Source: an uncultured Christensenella sp. (GTDB taxonomy: Bacteria; Bacillota; Clostridia; Christensenellales; Borkfalkiaceae). From it: 8,993 bases of DNA. The stretch's first letter is position 1, and the number at the start of each line of letters is the position of its first letter. This document shows positions 6,226 through 8,993 of the stretch, piece by piece. Both the position numbers and the translations under genes were made by a program. The notes below the pieces were generated by a model that was given only the letters and a program-made list of their open reading frames with translations, was not told the DNA's origin and made no database searches. The stretch covers positions 1 to 8,993 of the forward strand of contig CAJUHC010000006.1 of the NCBI GenBank assembly GCA_910586345.1, given 5' to 3'.

Positions 6226-8031
6226 ATGAGCAAAAATCAAAATATACGCAACTTCTGCATAATAGCGCATATAGACCACGGCAAGAGCACACTTGCCGAC
6301 AGGCTTATGGAAAAGACGGGACAGGTATCTTCCCGCGATATGGAAAATCAGCTCCTCGACTCTATGGACATAGAGCGCGAACGCGGAATAACAATCAAGC
6401 TCACGCCCGTCAGAATGTTCTATGCCGCAAAAGACGGTAAAGAGTACGTTTTTAACCTTATAGATACTCCCGGACACGTGGATTTTACCTATGAAGTTTC
6501 CCGTTCGCTCGCCGCCTGCGAGGGAGCGATACTGATAGTGGACGCGTCGCAGGGCGTGGAGGCTCAGACGCTCGCTAACGTCTATCTCGCTTTGGAGAAT
6601 AATCTTGAAATCCTGCCTGTGATAAATAAAATAGACCTGCCGTCAGCCCGTCCCGACGAAGCGAAAAAAGAGATAGAGGACGTGATAGGACTCGACGCGT
6701 CGTACGCGCCTTTGGTATCGGCGAAAGAGGGCTTGGGAATAGAAGACGTTTTAGAGAGCGTAGTGAACTATTTCCCCGCGCCCGACGGCGACGAGAACGC
6801 GTGTTTAAAGGCGCTAATATTCGACAGCTATTACGATAATTATAAGGGAGTTATTCTTTTCGTCCGCATTAAAGACGGTAAAATCCACGCGGGCGACAGG
6901 ATAAAAACTTTCCGTTCGGATAAAATTTACGACGTCGTGGAGGTCGGAGTTTTCAGTCCGAACCTTATGCCCAAAGACGGACTGTACGCGGGCGAGGTCG
7001 GATATATAGCGGCGTCGATAAAATCCATTCTCGACGTGGCTGTCGGCGATACCGTTATAAACGCAGACGACCCCGCACCCGAACCGCTCCCCGGCTATAA
7101 AAAAGTCCAGAGCGTGGTTTTCTGCGGAATATATCCTCTGGACGGCAGCAGGTTCAACGATTTAAAAGAAGCTATTTTAAAACTTCAATTAAACGACGCT
7201 TCGCTCATATTCGAACCCGATAACTCCGTTGCGCTCGGTTTCGGTTTCCGTTGCGGTTTTTTGGGACTTCTCCATATGGAAATCATACAGGAGCGTATCG
7301 AGCGTGAATTCGGACTCGAAATAATAACAACTGCGCCGTCCGTAAGTTATAAAGTGGTCAAGACCGACGGCGAAGTTATCTTCGTGGACAATCCGTCGCA
7401 TCTTCCGCCGCAGTCCGAAATAGAGCATATGGAAGAACCGATTGTTCACGCGGACATATATTCCCCGCCCGATTATCTCGGGCAGATAATGGATTTGTGC
7501 CGTGAAAAACGCGGAACGTTTTTAGAGATGACATATCTCGATAAGAGCAGAGTTAAGCTGGAATACGATTTACCGCTGAACGAAATTATTTTCGATTTCT
7601 TCGACAGTATAAAGTCGAGAACGCGCGGTTATGCGAGTTTCGATTACGAAATGAAAGGTTACGAGAAAAGCAAGCTCGTAAAATTAGATATACTGTTAAA
7701 CGGCGAAGTCTGCGACGCTCTTTCAATGATAGTTCACGAGGACAGCGCGTACTCGCGAGGCAGAACTCTTTGCGAAAATTTGAAAGAAGCTATTCCGCGC
7801 CAGCTTTTCGAAGTTCCCGTACAGGCGGCGATAGGCGGTAAGGTTATCGCGCGCGAAACGGTCAAGGCGGTTCGCAAAGACGTTCTTGCGAAGTGTTACG
7901 GCGGAGACATTACGCGTAAGAAAAAACTTCTCGAAAAGCAGAAAGAAGGTAAAAAGCGTATGCGTTCGATAGGTTCGGTGGAAGTGCCGTCGGAAGTATT
8001 TATGCAGATACTTAAAACCAATAAAGACTGA
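6226..8031 (+). CDS. lepA: Elongation factor 4 (LepA), ribosome-associated translational GTPase
   Basis: A GTPase that binds the ribosome and is linked to back-translocation and ribosome assembly or stress. From ATG 6226 the product has 601 residues, the usual length. G-motifs: G1 AHIDHGKS (14-21), G2 around T56 after RERG, G3 DTPGH (80-84, catalytic H84), G4 NKID (134-137), G5 SAKEG (165-169). Domain II follows at about 186-280, an EF-G III-like region with GFRCGFLGLLHMEI at 340-353, an EF-G V-like region near 403-480, and the LepA-specific C-terminal domain from about 490, ending in the typical RKKKLLEKQKEGKKRM (564-579). I chose the ATG at 6226 over the in-frame TTG at 6190: the family begins at MSKNQNIRNF, and the TTG coincides with the -35 box. 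There is no Shine-Dalgarno; see the promoter entry. It probably heads an operon with the MGMT-like gene and hemW. Confidence 0.98.
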   Translation: MSKNQNIRNFCIIAHIDHGKSTLADRLMEKTGQVSSRDMENQLLDSMDIERERGITIKLTPVRMFYAAKDGKEYVFNLIDTPGHVDFTYEVSRSLAACEGAILIVDASQGVEAQTLANVYLALENNLEILPVINKIDLPSARPDEAKKEIEDVIGLDASYAPLVSAKEGLGIEDVLESVVNYFPAPDGDENACLKALIFDSYYDNYKGVILFVRIKDGKIHAGDRIKTFRSDKIYDVVEVGVFSPNLMPKDGLYAGEVGYIAASIKSILDVAVGDTVINADDPAPEPLPGYKKVQSVVFCGIYPLDGSRFNDLKEAILKLQLNDASLIFEPDNSVALGFGFRCGFLGLLHMEIIQERIEREFGLEIITTAPSVSYKVVKTDGEVIFVDNPSHLPPQSEIEHMEEPIVHADIYSPPDYLGQIMDLCREKRGTFLEMTYLDKSRVKLEYDLPLNEIIFDFFDSIKSRTRGYASFDYEMKGYEKSKLVKLDILLNGEVCDALSMIVHEDSAYSRGRTLCENLKEAIPRQLFEVPVQAAIGGKVIARETVKAVRKDVLAKCYGGDITRKKKLLEKQKEGKKRMRSIGSVEVPSEVFMQILKTNKD

Positions 8032-8069
8032 TTCGAAGCGCAAAGGCTTTGAAACGGCGTTAAAAACTT

Positions 8070-8378
8070 ATGAGCGATTTTTTTGAAAGAGTATACGGAG
8101 CCGTGAGGCTTGTTCCGAAGGGAAAGGTTTCGACTTACGGCGATATAGCCCGCGCAATCGGCACGCTGAAAGCCGCAAGGCAAGTGGGCCGGGCTTTGCA
8201 CGGCAATCCATATAGGGGCACTGTTCCCTGCCACAGAATAGTATTCCGCGACGGAAGTTTGACGGACGGTTTCGCGTTCGGGGGCAAAGACGTGCAGAAA
8301 GCCTTGCTCTTATCGGAGGGCGTCGTATTTTCGGAGGAATTTAAAGTGGATATGAAAAATTTCAGGTGGAATTTCTAA
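8070..8378 (+). CDS. MGMT-family DNA-binding protein (ATL-like, with intact PCHR)
   Basis: Short (102 residues) O6-alkylguanine DNA methyltransferase-like protein consisting only of the helix-turn-helix/active-site domain, without the N-terminal domain of classic Ogt/MGMT. Visible landmarks are VPKGKVSTYGDIA (15-27, with Tyr23), the recognition-helix/arginine-finger segment AARQVGRALHGNP (35-47, Arg37), and the active-site VPCHRIV (52-58, Cys54). The acceptor cysteine is present, whereas many alkyltransferase-like proteins have Trp here, so either methyl transfer or lesion sensing remains possible. The substrate-loop region SLTDGFAFGG (63-72) differs from the usual SLGGYAGG-like form. The gene starts 38 nt after lepA with no clear Shine-Dalgarno (AAAGG at 8042-8046 is too far upstream) and ends flush against the hemW start, so it is probably co-transcribed with both. 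Confidence 0.88.
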   Translation: MSDFFERVYGAVRLVPKGKVSTYGDIARAIGTLKAARQVGRALHGNPYRGTVPCHRIVFRDGSLTDGFAFGGKDVQKALLLSEGVVFSEEFKVDMKNFRWNF

Positions 8379-8993
8379 ATGCCGGGTATTTACGTACATA
8401 TTCCTTTCTGCAAATCAAAATGCAGTTATTGCGATTTCGCGTCTTTTCCCGATAAACTATGCTACGCCGAAAGTTATATGGCTTGCGTTTACCGCGAAAT
8501 GGCGAAGCGAAAGAACGAGCTGAAAGATTATGTTTTCGATACTTTGTATATCGGCGGAGGAACTCCGTCGGTAATAGACGAAAGCTATATCGCAATGCTC
8601 GTCGCTTCGGCGAGGAAAAATTTCAGCTTAACGGAAAACGCGGAAATTACTATAGAATTGAATCCGGGCACGGTCAGCGCGGGGAAGATAGATTTATATA
8701 AAAAATGCGGAATCAACCGTTTTTCCGTCGGACTTCAAACTGCGATTGACGGTCAGCTCAGAGATTTGGGCAGAATACATACTCTGAACGAGTTCGTGCA
8801 GTGCGCCAAGCTGTTAAAGGGCGAAAATTTCAATGCGGACGTAATGATAGGTCTGAAAAACCAGACGGCGGACGATATAGAAAAAACTATCGAAACGGCT
8901 TCCGCGTTCGGAGCGAGCCATATTTCTATGTACGCGCTTACTCCCGAGGACGGCACTCCGATTTACACGGATTATCTGAACGGCGAACTTCCC
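8379..8993 (+). CDS. hemW: HemW (HemN-like radical SAM heme chaperone), 5' part
   Basis: Radical SAM protein of the HemW/HemN-like family, which binds heme and delivers it to respiratory targets; older annotations call it oxygen-independent coproporphyrinogen III oxidase. The first 205 residues are present and run open to the window end. Motifs: YVHIPFC then CxxxCxxC (C11, C15, C18) for the 4Fe-4S cluster, DF (19-20), GGGTPS (59-64), ELNPGT (93-98), RFSVGLQT (114-121), LGRIH (130-134), and VMIGLKNQT (155-163), where most relatives have GLPGQT. There is no HemN-type N-terminal extension, supporting HemW over true HemN. ATG 8379 follows the preceding TAA without a gap, and AGGTGGA (8364-8370) within the upstream gene supplies a ribosome site 8 nt before it. 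The lepA-hemW order is usual in Bacillota; hrcA, grpE and dnaK often follow, outside this window. Confidence 0.95.
   Translation, partial: MPGIYVHIPFCKSKCSYCDFASFPDKLCYAESYMACVYREMAKRKNELKDYVFDTLYIGGGTPSVIDESYIAMLVASARKNFSLTENAEITIELNPGTVSAGKIDLYKKCGINRFSVGLQTAIDGQLRDLGRIHTLNEFVQCAKLLKGENFNADVMIGLKNQTADDIEKTIETASAFGASHISMYALTPEDGTPIYTDYLNGELP

Noticed and set aside
8459..8701. 80-residue plus-strand frame near the window end
   Set aside because: It lies inside hemW in a different frame; the hemW frame carries the radical SAM motifs.
1..8993. CRISPR arrays, tRNA genes, insertion sequences
   Set aside because: No regularly spaced direct repeats, cloverleaf-like segments, transposase genes or flanking inverted repeats were recognised by eye.

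Overview
The window looks like chromosomal DNA from a low-to-mid GC Gram-positive anaerobe, most plausibly a Clostridia-type Bacillota. Three things suggest this: AGGAGG-like ribosome binding sites, lipoprotein signal peptides, and lepA lying just upstream of hemW, an order typical of Bacillota. The taxonomic call is inference; no rRNA or other marker is present.

Layout. (1) 1-2243, plus strand: a two-gene restriction-modification module, an HNH endonuclease followed with a 1-nt overlap by a cytosine-C5 DNA methyltransferase. It is visibly more AT-rich than the rest (spot counts: 16/60 G+C at 61-120, 17/60 at 1081-1140, 32/60 at 7381-7440), which suggests horizontal acquisition. It ends at a perfect 10-bp hairpin. 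(2) 2281-4424, minus strand: a YwaF/TMEM164-like seven-helix membrane protein and, upstream of it, a lipoprotein with a SGNH/GDSL hydrolase domain. They are separated by an intrinsic terminator that abuts the promoter of the membrane-protein gene. (3) 4425-4550: a compact divergent control region with two sigma-A-type promoters around a 9-nt A-tract. (4) 4551-6110, plus strand: a lipoprotein carboxylesterase of type B, so two surface-anchored esterases diverge from one control region. (5) 6190-8993, plus strand: a likely operon of lepA (elongation factor 4), a short MGMT/ATL-like DNA-alkylation protein, and the 5' part of hemW, which runs off the window.

How the genes fit together. The restriction-modification pair is a self-contained defence unit whose left edge may lie outside the window. 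The two divergent esterases would act outside the membrane, perhaps deacylating carbohydrates or other esters, and could be co-regulated. The last block is housekeeping (translation, DNA repair or alkylation sensing, heme chaperone). The lepA promoter is placed so that its mRNA is predicted to be leaderless. I found no tRNA, rRNA, CRISPR array, insertion sequence or riboswitch. No stretch over 300 bases lacks a gene. I did not find a clear-cut unknown system; the best leads are the restriction-modification pair with its unassigned N-terminal regions and the predicted leaderless lepA.
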